From Christensenella sp. UBA2853 (GTDB taxonomy: Bacteria; Bacillota; Clostridia; Christensenellales; Aristaeellaceae), in NCBI GenBank assembly GCA_002350845.1, contig DEFL01000076.1, positions 1 to 64,000 on the forward strand: a stretch of 64,000 nt of DNA, given 5' to 3'. This document shows positions 48,545 to 56,204 of the stretch, one piece after another (position 1 is the first letter of the stretch; every line of letters begins with the position of its first letter). Under the pieces are notes generated by a model. The model did no database searches and was not told the DNA's origin. It worked only from the letters and a program-made list of their open reading frames with translations. The position numbers and the translations under genes were made by a program.

Positions 48545-48718
48545 ATGATACAGTGGCTGGAACAAAATATGGGCACGATTCTTGTCAGCCTCCTCCTTCT
48601 TCTCGTGGTCTGTCTGATCATTCGCAGACTGTGGAAAGACAGAAAACAGGGGAAGTCGAGCTGCGGCGGACAGTGCGGAAGCTGCCCTATGCATCAGGCC
48701 TGTCACAAACAGGGCTGA
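48545..48718 (+). CDS. FeoB-associated Cys-rich membrane protein
   Basis: A 57-residue protein too short for most gene callers. One membrane helix (about 11-28) follows a short N-terminus. The C-terminal tail holds five cysteines (after the helical C23) in CGGQCGSCPMHQAC, the layout of the FeoB-associated Cys-rich protein family (PF12669), thought to bind or reduce iron near FeoB. It begins 26 bases after the feoB stop and is followed by a terminator, completing the operon feoA-feoA-feoB-this gene. Confidence 0.85.
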   Translation: MIQWLEQNMGTILVSLLLLLVVCLIIRRLWKDRKQGKSSCGGQCGSCPMHQACHKQG

Positions 48719-48722
48719 TTGG

Positions 48723-48757
48723 ACCGGGAGATGCAGGCAGTGTGTCTCCCGGTTTTC
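48723..48757 (+). terminator. Rho-independent terminator of the feo operon
   Basis: ACCGGGAGA pairs with TCTCCCGGT over a 13-base loop, followed by TTTC. Further weak hairpins with T tracts occur at 48811-48856 and 49035-49068. Otherwise 48,760-49,200 holds no gene I can support. Confidence 0.8.
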
Positions 48758-49034
48758 TATCAGCGTTTCTGGAAAACAGGCGGCCGCTGGAGCACGGAAG
48801 ACCCAGGAACAAAAGCCCGGATATCATTCCTTCATTGTGGATGTTCGGCTTTTTTATATGGTGTGAAGGAAATGAACGCAGGAGAATGCGCGCAGGATCA
48901 GAGTGACTGTGCAATTCCGGAACGAACCAGGAAAAAAGATGACCTGGCGCCAGGATGGGCATGAGACTTCGGCGCAAAGCAGGTTCATGATATCCTGTGT
49001 AAACTCTGTGGAAAAGAAGGATCATCTGCTCTTT

Positions 49035-49068
49035 TCTTTCACGCAACGGTTGAAAGAGTTGTTTTTTT
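49035..49068 (+). terminator. Possible intrinsic terminator in the feo-downstream gap
   Basis: TCTTTCA pairs with TGAAAGA over a nine-base loop, followed by a seven-T tract. It is not close to a stop codon, so it may end a non-coding transcript or stop read-through into the next gene. Confidence 0.5.
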
Positions 49069-49203
49069 GCTTTCAGCTTCCAGCAGTTTTCTGCGAATAC
49101 ACTGCCACAGATACATTGACGAACGTATCAACAGATGAAGGCAGAGAACAGAACTGCCTGAAATGTGAGAATTGAGCAGTAAAGCAGATGGAGGATCCTG
49201 AAG

Positions 49204-49431
49204 ATGAAAAAGGCACTTGGACTGGCTTGCATGAACCTGGCAGGAATCGGTATTCTGTGGTTTCTGACAGAACTTGTTCTGACGGAAATGACAGGCGGAA
49301 ACTTTGTGCAGAACCTCTCGCAGCCGCTCTTCATGATTCTCGGCGGTGCAGCCGGAATTCTGACTGCGGTGTATACCTTTGTGAAGGGAAAGAAAGCATT
49401 TCTGCCAAAGGCCGTATCGTCTGCTGCCTGA
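49204..49431 (+). CDS. Small two-helix membrane protein (paralogue 1 of 3)
   Basis: A 75-residue protein with two predicted transmembrane helices (about 6-27 and 43-60) joined by a loop. The core reads WFLTELVLTEMTGGNFVQNL and PLFMILGGAAGILTAVYTF. Two paralogues are encoded at 61969 and 62254 and share the layout W-x-x-x-E-L-x-x-T-x-x-(T)-G-x-F-(V/I)-x-N-L-x-x-P-(L/V)-(F/Y)-(M/L)-I followed by an A-rich helix. The three are far apart and there is no recognised family. AGGATCCTGAAG lies before ATG. Function unknown; a small membrane-protein partner or stress protein is a guess. Confidence 0.7.
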   Translation: MKKALGLACMNLAGIGILWFLTELVLTEMTGGNFVQNLSQPLFMILGGAAGILTAVYTFVKGKKAFLPKAVSSAA

Positions 49432-49458
49432 CCGTCATGCAGACAGCGAAACAAGAGA

Positions 49459-49484
49459 AACTTCCCGATGCGGGAAGTTTTTTG
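49459..49484 (+). terminator. Rho-independent terminator after small membrane gene 1
   Basis: AACTTCCC pairs with GGGAAGTT over a five-base loop, followed by TTTTTGC-like T tract. Confidence 0.9.
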
Positions 49485-49561
49485 CTTCGCGGGAAAGCAG
49501 ATCCTGACAGACAGATCTTCGTCTCCTGACCTGATCATCATTCGATGGAGGTTCATAACAA

Positions 49562-49620
49562 AACAGCAGATGGGCCGCACCTGTTCCGTTTCAGGAAAGA
49601 GTGAAGACCCATCTGCTGTT
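49562..49620 (-). terminator. Terminator hairpin of the MgtC-family gene
   Basis: On the minus strand AACAGCAGATGGG pairs perfectly with CCCATCTGCTGTT across a loop of about 33 bases, followed by TTGTTA. It is 21 bases after the stop codon at 49642. Confidence 0.75.
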
Positions 49621-49641
49621 CGTTTTTATATCTGAGAAAGA

Positions 49642-50355
49642 TCAGGTCATGGTGGCTCTCACGACCAGGATGTTGGGGTAGGAAGAAAGGTGGTTGATCA
49701 CGTCGGTATAATTCAGTGTACCCGGGAGATGCAGCGTATAGATATTGGTATAGACATTCTTTTTCCCTTTGTTTTCTCCGTTCTCAATGTGGAAATCCAG
49801 GTTCAGCACCTTGATGCCGTTTTTGTCAAAGAACTCATTGATATAGATCATCGTCTCCTGACGGTTAATGAACTTCACTTCCACGCGCTTGAGGGAATTG
49901 ACGGGGATGATTTTCTGCAGCACCATCAGCACGCCGAGCACCAGCACGCATCCGATGAGACTCATCCAGTAATAGCCGTACCCGGTTGCAATGCCGAGAC
50001 AGGCGGTATTCCAGACGGAGGCAGCCGTAGTCAGACCGCCGATCTTGCGGTCATTCATGAAGATCGTGCCGGCGCCGAGGAAGCCGATGCCGCTGATCAC
50101 CTGCGCGGTCATACGGCCGAAGTTGTAGGTGATATGGACACTGGTGTAATCATCCACATCGTGCATGAAGATGCATTCGATCAGGGCGATCATGCAGGAT
50201 CCGAGACAGACAAGCACATGTGTGCGCAGACCGGCGGGCCGGTTCTTGTATTCGCGCTCAATACCGACAATGCTGCCGATGAGAATGGCAACAAAGATGC
50301 GGATCAGAAGCTCTGACGTGGAAAAAGGATTTGCACTGATCAGATGAGCAAGCAT
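49642..50355 (-). CDS. MgtC/SapB family membrane protein
   Basis: A 237-residue protein. Residues about 1-150 hold four to five helices with MgtC landmarks: GSIVGIEREYKNRPAGLRTHVLVCLGSC (conserved GxERExxxxPAGLRTH region) and GIGFLGAGTIF, then GLTTAASVWNTACLGIATGYG. Residues about 150-237 form a cytoplasmic ACT-like domain with VEVKFINRQETMIYINEF. MgtC proteins help magnesium homeostasis and modulate the F-type ATP synthase. ATG 50355, with GGGAGGA upstream, is used; the ORF extends to 50436 but lacks a site. It is monocistronic. Confidence 0.87.
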   Translation of the reverse strand: MLAHLISANPFSTSELLIRIFVAILIGSIVGIEREYKNRPAGLRTHVLVCLGSCMIALIECIFMHDVDDYTSVHITYNFGRMTAQVISGIGFLGAGTIFMNDRKIGGLTTAASVWNTACLGIATGYGYYWMSLIGCVLVLGVLMVLQKIIPVNSLKRVEVKFINRQETMIYINEFFDKNGIKVLNLDFHIENGENKGKKNVYTNIYTLHLPGTLNYTDVINHLSSYPNILVVRATMT

Positions 50356-50397
50356 AGTCTGTTCCTCCCGGGAATATTCCGCCTGACTTGTAGGACT

Positions 50398-50426
50398 ATT
50401 ATACTCAATTGGGATAAAAATGACCA
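50398..50426 (-). promoter_or_regulatory. Promoter of the MgtC-family gene
   Basis: On the minus strand TGGTCA (50421-50426) and perfect TATAAT (50398-50403) are 17 bases apart, 43 bases before the start codon. Confidence 0.75.
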
Positions 50427-50560
50427 TATCGAACAAAAATATTTTTTACAGACATGACCAGGCGCAGAGGGCCGGCTTCTTTTTTCCCGGATCCGGTGCA
50501 GGGCATGAGAATGCGCCTGTTTGAAGTGGTGGAAAAATGCAGAGAAAAGTGCAGGAAGCT

Positions 50561-50589
50561 TTGACATTTGCCCTGCGGCGTATTACAAT
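50561..50589 (+). promoter_or_regulatory. Sigma-70 promoter of the gcv operon
   Basis: Perfect TTGACA (50561-50566) and TACAAT (50584-50589) are 17 bases apart, placing the start of transcription just before the riboswitch. Confidence 0.9.
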
Positions 50590-50604
50590 AAGGATGCGAA
50601 AGAA

Positions 50605-50792
50605 GGGCTCGGGAGAGACCTGCGGCTGGAAAGCGCGCGGGAACCGAAGGGGCAACGTTACAAATCGATAAACTCTCAGGTAAAAGTACCGGGCACGGAC
50701 GCATCCCTGGAAAGTGGAAACACACCGAAGAAGCAAGGCAGTTTTCGTATGCAGACTGCCGAATCTTTCAGGTAGAATGACAGGGCGTACAG
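50605..50792 (+). ncRNA. Tandem glycine riboswitch
   Basis: Two consecutive glycine aptamers. The first (about 50605-50697) has GGGAGAGACC, ACCGAAGGGGCAA and AACTCTCAGGTAAAAG. The second (about 50698-50792) has CCTGGAAAG, CACCGAAGAAGCAA and AATCTTTCAGGTAGAATGACAGGG. These are the standard conserved blocks of aptamers 1 and 2. Binding of glycine to both cooperatively turns on the downstream glycine cleavage genes. The expression platform lies between 50,793 and 50,885, with a GC-rich stem near GCGCGCC followed by TTTTTC at 50,813-50,826 acting as probable terminator. Confidence 0.95.
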
Positions 50793-50885
50793 AGGTCAGT
50801 TTCGGCTGCCGCTGCGCGCCTTTTTCGTTTGCAGCGGAAAGAACGGAGAGAGTGCGGCCGAAAAAGAAAACGTGGGGGTGAAGCC

Positions 50886-52211
50886 ATGGGAAGTTATGTC
50901 CCGAACACGGGGAAAGAACAGCAGGAGATGCTCAGGGTCTGCGGATTTCAAAGCATGGATGAACTGTACGGCGATATCCCGGATGACCTGAAGCGGAAGG
51001 AACCGCTTGACATCCCGGAAGGAAAACCGGAAGCGGATGTCGTGCGTGGGATGGAGCGCATGGTGCGGAAAAACCATGTGTATGCGACCGTCCTGCGCGG
51101 GGCCGGGGCGTACCGTCACTATATCCCTGCCATTGTCGGTGAAGTGACCGGCAAGGAAGAATTCAGGACCGCCTATACCCCATACCAGGCGGAGATCAGT
51201 CAGGGCCTGCTCCAGTCGATCTTCGAATACCAGACAGACATCTGTGAACTGACCGGGATGGCGGCATCCAATGCGGGCGTCTATGACGGCGCGACAGCGG
51301 CGGCCGAGGCCTGCGAAATGTGCAGGGACAGAAAACGCAGCCGGGTGCTTGTTGCCGCCACGGTGGACCCGAAAATCCTGTCGGTTGTGCGCACGTATGC
51401 CTTCGGTCGCGATACGGACGTTGTGTGCGTGCCCGAAAAGGACGGCACGGTGGACATGGAAGCCCTCCGGGGCATGCTGGACGCGGAAACGGCCTGTCTG
51501 CTTCTTCAGCAGCCGAACTTCTACGGCCTGGCAGAGGATGCGGAGACGGCAGCGGAAATCGTTCACGGACAGGGTGCCAGACTGATCATGAGCTGCAACC
51601 CGATTGCCCTTGCCGTGATGAAGACACCGGGCGAGTGCGGGGCAGACATTGCGGTCGGCGAGGGACAGCCCCTCGGCCTTCCGCTGAACTTCGGCGGGCC
51701 GTATCTGGGATTCATGGCGGCGGACGAAAAGATGGTGAGAAAGCTGCCCGGCAGGATTGTGGGCGAGACGACCGACCTGAACGGCGAACGCTGCTTTGTT
51801 CTGACCATGCAGGCCCGTGAGCAGCACATCCGCAGGGAGAAAGCTTCCTCCAATATCTGTTCGAATGAAGCGCTCTGTGCCCTGACGGCGACCGTCTATC
51901 TCGCGGCGATGGGACCGGAGGGTCTGAAAAAGACGGCGCGGATGTGCCATGACAAAGCGGCCTATCTGCGCAGTGTCCTGGAAAATGCAGGACTGAAACC
52001 TGTGCACGATCAGCCCTTCTTCCATGAGTTTGTCACGCAGGCAGAGGATGAGGCACAGGCAGAGGCTGTGCTCAAAGCACTGGATGCAGCGGACATTCTC
52101 GGCGGGCTTCCGCTGGGCGGAGGAAAGATGCTGTGGTGCGCAACGGAGATGAATACACGGGAAGAAATGGACCGGACAGCCGGGATCGTGAAGGAGGTGC
52201 TGGGAAAGTGA
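50886..52211 (+). CDS. gcvPA: Glycine dehydrogenase (decarboxylating) subunit 1
   Basis: A 441-residue subunit of P-protein, the PLP-dependent glycine decarboxylase of the glycine cleavage system. This is the N-terminal half in the split form, which lacks the PLP lysine and shapes the dimer with GcvPB. Recognisable parts are YVPNTGKEQQEML at the N-terminus, RGAGAYRHYIPAIV, TAYTPYQAEISQGLLQSIFEYQT and GGPYLGFMA, and the C-terminal REQHIRREKASSNICSNEAL. ATG 50886 has GGGGGTGAAGCC before it. Its stop overlaps the GTG start of gcvPB. Expression is glycine-induced through the upstream riboswitch. Confidence 0.95.
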   Translation: MGSYVPNTGKEQQEMLRVCGFQSMDELYGDIPDDLKRKEPLDIPEGKPEADVVRGMERMVRKNHVYATVLRGAGAYRHYIPAIVGEVTGKEEFRTAYTPYQAEISQGLLQSIFEYQTDICELTGMAASNAGVYDGATAAAEACEMCRDRKRSRVLVAATVDPKILSVVRTYAFGRDTDVVCVPEKDGTVDMEALRGMLDAETACLLLQQPNFYGLAEDAETAAEIVHGQGARLIMSCNPIALAVMKTPGECGADIAVGEGQPLGLPLNFGGPYLGFMAADEKMVRKLPGRIVGETTDLNGERCFVLTMQAREQHIRREKASSNICSNEALCALTATVYLAAMGPEGLKKTARMCHDKAAYLRSVLENAGLKPVHDQPFFHEFVTQAEDEAQAEAVLKALDAADILGGLPLGGGKMLWCATEMNTREEMDRTAGIVKEVLGK

Positions 52212-53641
52212 AGCTGATCTTTGAGAGAAGCGTGAGCGGGAGGCATACCGATTTCCTGCCATCGTCCGATGTGCCCGTCTCAGACCTGCAGTTCGCCGAA
52301 AGGGAACGCCCGCTCCGTCTGCCGGAGCTGCCGGAGGTCGAAGTGGACCGGCACTACACCGAGCTCTCACATGAGACGCGCGGTGTCAACGGCGGTTTTT
52401 ATCCTCTGGGATCCTGTACCATGAAATACAATCCGGCGGTGCTTGAAAAGACCGCCGCTCTGCCTGGGTTTACCGGCGTGCATCCCCTGCAGGCGGATGA
52501 AAGCGTCCAGGGATGCCTGGAAGTCATGCGTCTGACTGAACAGATGCTGGCCGAGATCACCGGCATGGATGCCATGACCCTGCAGCCGGCGGCCGGTGCG
52601 CACGGCGAGTTCACGGGCCTGCTGCTGATCAAGGCCTGGCACCGCTCCCGGGGCGACACGGCGAGGAACAAAATCCTCGTGCCGGACTCGGCGCACGGCA
52701 CCAATCCTGCCAGTGCAGCCATGGCCGGCTTTGAAGTGGTCAATATTCCCTCCGATCCAAACGGATATGTGGATCTTGCAGAACTCAGGCAGCATGTCGG
52801 GGCGGATACGGCCGGTCTGATGCTGACCAATCCCAATACGGTGGGCCTGTTTGACCCGAATATCTCAGAGATTACCCGCATTGTGCACGAGGCCGGCGGC
52901 CTGAACTACTATGACGGCGCGAACCTCAATGCCATTATGGGCATTGTCCGCCCGGGCGATATGGGATTTGACGTGGTGCATCTGAACCTGCACAAGACGT
53001 TTGCCACACCGCACGGCGGCGGCGGCCCGGGCAGCGGCCCGGTCGGCTGCAAGGCATTCCTCCGTGACTTCCTGCCCGGATTCCGCGCAGAGGAGAAGGA
53101 CGGAAGTCTGCACAGAACGCAGGCGCAGGCAAGGGTCGGCGATGTGCGTTCCTTCGGCGGAAACTTCGGGGTTGTCGTGAAGGCGCTGACGTATCTCCTG
53201 TCCATCGGGCGCGAGGGCGTCCCGCAGACAGCGGCCAATGCGGTGCTCAATGCAAACTATCTGATGCACCGGCTGAAGGATGTCTATCCGATGGCGTTTG
53301 ATGTCACCTGCATGCATGAATTTGTCATCACACTCGAAAAGATGAAGGAGGAAACCGGGGTTTCCGCGCTGGATATCGCCAAGGGCCTGATCGATTACGG
53401 CATGCATCCGCCGACGATGTACTTCCCGCTGATTGTGCACGAGGCACTGATGGTTGAGCCGACGGAAACAGAGACAAAAGAGACGCTTGATGCCGCGGCC
53501 GATGCCTTCCGGAAAGTGCTTGAAGAGGCGCGCGCGAACCCGGAGGAAGCGCATCACCGCCCGCTGAATACGCGGATCCGCAGGCCGGATGAGGTCAAAG
53601 CGGCGCGCAAACCGGTGATTCGGTATGATTTCGGCGATTAA
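52208..53641 (+). CDS. gcvPB: Glycine dehydrogenase (decarboxylating) subunit 2
   Basis: A 477-residue catalytic subunit of P-protein. GTG start 52208 lies in the four-base overlap with gcvPA and has AAGGAGG at good spacing. LGSCTMKYNP is present near residue 75, and the PLP lysine is K263 in NLHKTFATPHGGGGPG, followed by the conserved glycine-rich loop. Together with GcvPA it decarboxylates glycine and passes the aminomethyl group to lipoyl-GcvH. The gene is followed by lplA, whose start overlaps the last 17 bases of gcvPB, so all are coupled. Confidence 0.96.
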   Translation: MKLIFERSVSGRHTDFLPSSDVPVSDLQFAERERPLRLPELPEVEVDRHYTELSHETRGVNGGFYPLGSCTMKYNPAVLEKTAALPGFTGVHPLQADESVQGCLEVMRLTEQMLAEITGMDAMTLQPAAGAHGEFTGLLLIKAWHRSRGDTARNKILVPDSAHGTNPASAAMAGFEVVNIPSDPNGYVDLAELRQHVGADTAGLMLTNPNTVGLFDPNISEITRIVHEAGGLNYYDGANLNAIMGIVRPGDMGFDVVHLNLHKTFATPHGGGGPGSGPVGCKAFLRDFLPGFRAEEKDGSLHRTQAQARVGDVRSFGGNFGVVVKALTYLLSIGREGVPQTAANAVLNANYLMHRLKDVYPMAFDVTCMHEFVITLEKMKEETGVSALDIAKGLIDYGMHPPTMYFPLIVHEALMVEPTETETKETLDAAADAFRKVLEEARANPEEAHHRPLNTRIRRPDEVKAARKPVIRYDFGD

Positions 53642-54692
53642 GACGATCCGGACGGACAACGTCATACCCTATGAGAATCTGGCGCTGGAGCATGTCCTGA
53701 CCCGGCATGTCAGGGAGGGCGAATGCATCCTGTTCCTCTGGCAGAACCGGGATACCGTGGTGATCGGGAAGAACCAGAACGCCTGGGAGGAATGCCGGGT
53801 GGACTGGCTGGATGCGCACGGCGGATATCTGGCGCGCCGGCTCTCCGGGGGCGGCGCGGTATACCATGACCTGGGCAACCTGAACTTCAGCCTGATCACG
53901 CGCAGCGAGGACTACGACACGGCCCGGCAGAGTGAAGTGATCCTGCGGGCCGTCCGGCGCCTGGGCGTCCCGGCCGAGCGGACGGGAAGAAACGATCTTG
54001 AGGCAGAGGGACGCAAGTTTTCCGGCCATGCCTTTTATGAACACAGGGGGTGCTGGTGTCATCACGGCACCCTGATGATGGACGTGAACCTGGAGCGGAT
54101 GCAGGAGGCGCTGTCCGTGCCTCAGGCCAAGCTCCGCTCCCGGGGCGTGTCCTCTGTGCGCTCGCGCGTGGTGAACCTGAAAACCTGGTGTCCGTCTCTG
54201 GACAGGGAACAGATGGAAACAGCCCTGACGGAGGCCTTTGAGGAAGTGTACGGACGGCAGCGGGAAGTGCTGGGACCGGAACGGGTCAGTGCCGCGGAGG
54301 TCAAAGAGACCGCGGAGCGGCTGGGTTCCAAAGAATGGATTCTCGGGCGGCGGATCCCGTTTACCGCTGTCCTGGAAGAGCGCTTCCGCTGGGGCGGCAT
54401 CCGGCTGGAAATGTCGGTTGAGCGCGGGAGGATTGCCGAGTGTGCGTGCTGGTCGGATGCCATGGATGAACAGATGATCCCCCTTATCGGAAAGGCGCTG
54501 GAAGGCTGCCTGTACAGGGGTGAAGAGATGGCACGGCGCGTCATGAACCTCACATGCGAAAGCACGGCACAGGACGCTGTGCAGCGCACACTGATGCTGG
54601 AGGACGTGGTCCGGATGATCCGTGTGCAGACCGGAAGCAATGACAGGAAAGGAGATAACAGATATGGAACTGAAACGGACACCGCTCTATGA
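53625..54692 (+). CDS. lplA: Lipoate-protein ligase
   Basis: A 355-residue biotin/lipoate ligase fold protein. RRLSGGGAVYHDLGNLNFS (about 73-91) is the lipoyl-AMP loop, NDLEAEGRKFSGHAF contains the catalytic Lys in the GxKxSG motif (with R in the first position: GRKFSG), and HHGTLMMDV closes the site. A C-terminal accessory domain spans about 240-340. It activates lipoate with ATP and attaches it to Lys64 of GcvH. Position inside the gcv operon supports that target. The start overlaps gcvPB by 17 bases and its end overlaps gcvT by 29 bases. Confidence 0.93.
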   Translation: MISAIKTIRTDNVIPYENLALEHVLTRHVREGECILFLWQNRDTVVIGKNQNAWEECRVDWLDAHGGYLARRLSGGGAVYHDLGNLNFSLITRSEDYDTARQSEVILRAVRRLGVPAERTGRNDLEAEGRKFSGHAFYEHRGCWCHHGTLMMDVNLERMQEALSVPQAKLRSRGVSSVRSRVVNLKTWCPSLDREQMETALTEAFEEVYGRQREVLGPERVSAAEVKETAERLGSKEWILGRRIPFTAVLEERFRWGGIRLEMSVERGRIAECACWSDAMDEQMIPLIGKALEGCLYRGEEMARRVMNLTCESTAQDAVQRTLMLEDVVRMIRVQTGSNDRKGDNRYGTETDTAL

Positions 54693-55749
54693 GACGCATG
54701 TGCGCCTCGGAGGCAGGATCGTGGAATTCGGCGGATTTGAGATGCCGGTCCAGTATCCCACCGGTGTGATCAAGGAGCATATGGCTGTCCGGGAGGCCTG
54801 TGGACTGTTTGATGTGTCCCATATGGGAGAAGTCCTGATGGAAGGCCCGGATGCCGTGAAGAATCTGAACCATCTTCTGACCAATGACTATACAGAGATG
54901 GAGGACGGACAGGCCCGGTACAGCCCCATGTGCAATGAACAGGGCGGAACGGTCGATGACCTGATCGTCTACAGGGTTTCAGATAACCACTACTTTATCG
55001 TGGTGAATGCGTCCAACCGGGAAAAGGATGTTGCCTGGATCCAGGCGCATGTTTCGGGTGACGTGAAAGTGACGGATGTCTCGGACAGCTGGGGACAGAT
55101 CGCGCTGCAGGGCCCGAAGGCAGAAGCCATCCTGAGCAGGCTGACCGCGCCGGAGAATATTCCGGAAAAGAGCTATCATGCCCTGTGGAACCGGGACGTG
55201 GGCGGCATCTGCTGCATTGTGTCCAGAACCGGATACACCGGCTCGGACGGGTTTGAACTGTATGTCCCGGCCGATCAAACAGCGGCGCTCTGGGATCTGC
55301 TCATGGAAACCGGGAAGGATGACGGCCTGATCCCGTGCGGACTCGGTGCGCGCGACACGCTGCGCCTGGAGGCCTCCATGCCGCTCTACGGGCATGAACT
55401 GAGCGACACCATTTCGCCCCTGACAGCAGGGCTCGGGTATTTCGTAAAGATGGACAAGCCGGACTTTATCGGCAAAGCGGCCCTGGAGGCGGCAGGCAAG
55501 CCGCTGCAGCGCCGCGTGGGGCTCAAAGCCGTCGGCAGGGGCATTCCCAGGGAACATCAGGCGGTGTATGCCGGGGACAAATGCATCGGACAGACCACAT
55601 CCGGAACGCACTGCCCGTATATCGGGTATCCCGCCGCGATGGCGATTCTTGACCGCGAGTATGCGCAGGTCGGCACAAGGGTGGAAGTGGATGTGCGCGG
55701 CAGGCGCGTGGAAGCAGAAGTTGTAAAAATGCCGTTCTATAAAAAATAA
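54664..55749 (+). CDS. gcvT: Aminomethyltransferase (glycine cleavage T-protein)
   Basis: A 361-residue T-protein. It transfers the aminomethyl one-carbon unit from GcvH to tetrahydrofolate, releasing ammonia. HVRLGGRIVEFGGFEMPVQYP starts the folate-binding domain; LFDVSHMGEVLMEGPDA, GGTVDDLIVYRV and SRTGYTGSDGFELYVP are conserved T-protein blocks, the last with the catalytic-domain Asp/Glu. ATG 54664 with AAGGAGATAACAGAT is chosen over 54622. It overlaps the lplA end. Confidence 0.95.
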   Translation: MELKRTPLYETHVRLGGRIVEFGGFEMPVQYPTGVIKEHMAVREACGLFDVSHMGEVLMEGPDAVKNLNHLLTNDYTEMEDGQARYSPMCNEQGGTVDDLIVYRVSDNHYFIVVNASNREKDVAWIQAHVSGDVKVTDVSDSWGQIALQGPKAEAILSRLTAPENIPEKSYHALWNRDVGGICCIVSRTGYTGSDGFELYVPADQTAALWDLLMETGKDDGLIPCGLGARDTLRLEASMPLYGHELSDTISPLTAGLGYFVKMDKPDFIGKAALEAAGKPLQRRVGLKAVGRGIPREHQAVYAGDKCIGQTTSGTHCPYIGYPAAMAILDREYAQVGTRVEVDVRGRRVEAEVVKMPFYKK

Positions 55750-55796
55750 CGGACGCGCGGGATGCGTGCCGTGACAGAATTGAAGGAGGAGACGTT

Positions 55797-56177
55797 ATGC
55801 ATTTTCCTGAGGAACTGAAGTACACAAAGACACATGAATGGGTCCGTTTTACCGATGAGGGGACAGCGTATATCGGCATCACCGATTATGCGCAGGACCA
55901 GCTCGGCGACCTGGTGTTCGTCAACCTGCCTGCTGCGGGCGATGACCTGACAGCCGGCGAGCCGTTTGCGGATGTGGAATCCGTCAAGGCGGTCTCTGAC
56001 GTCAATTCCCCGGTGACGGGCACGGTCAGGGAAGTGAACGAGGACCTGGCGGATGCACCGGAAAAGATGAATGAGGCACCGTATGAAGCATGGTTTGTGC
56101 TGGCTGAGGGTATCACGGACCAGGCGGAACTGATGGATGCGCAGGCCTATGAGGCCTTTGTCGAGAGCGAAGGCTGA
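55797..56177 (+). CDS. gcvH: Glycine cleavage system H protein
   Basis: A 126-residue lipoyl-domain protein. ELKYTKTHEWVRF at the N-terminus and FADVESVKAVSDVNSP (57-72) hold the lipoylated Lys64. It shuttles the aminomethyl and dihydrolipoyl groups between P, T and L proteins. It has an AAGGAGGAG ribosome binding site, and follows gcvT by 47 bases and precedes lpd by 24 bases. Confidence 0.97.
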   Translation: MHFPEELKYTKTHEWVRFTDEGTAYIGITDYAQDQLGDLVFVNLPAAGDDLTAGEPFADVESVKAVSDVNSPVTGTVREVNEDLADAPEKMNEAPYEAWFVLAEGITDQAELMDAQAYEAFVESEG

Positions 56178-56204
56178 CAGGCACTGCCGTGAGGAGGCTG
56201 GATG

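Noticed and set aside
48719..49203. Possible extra small genes between the feo operon and small membrane gene 1
   Set aside because: Open frames here lack ribosome binding sites and protein-like composition. Only hairpins with T tracts are visible.
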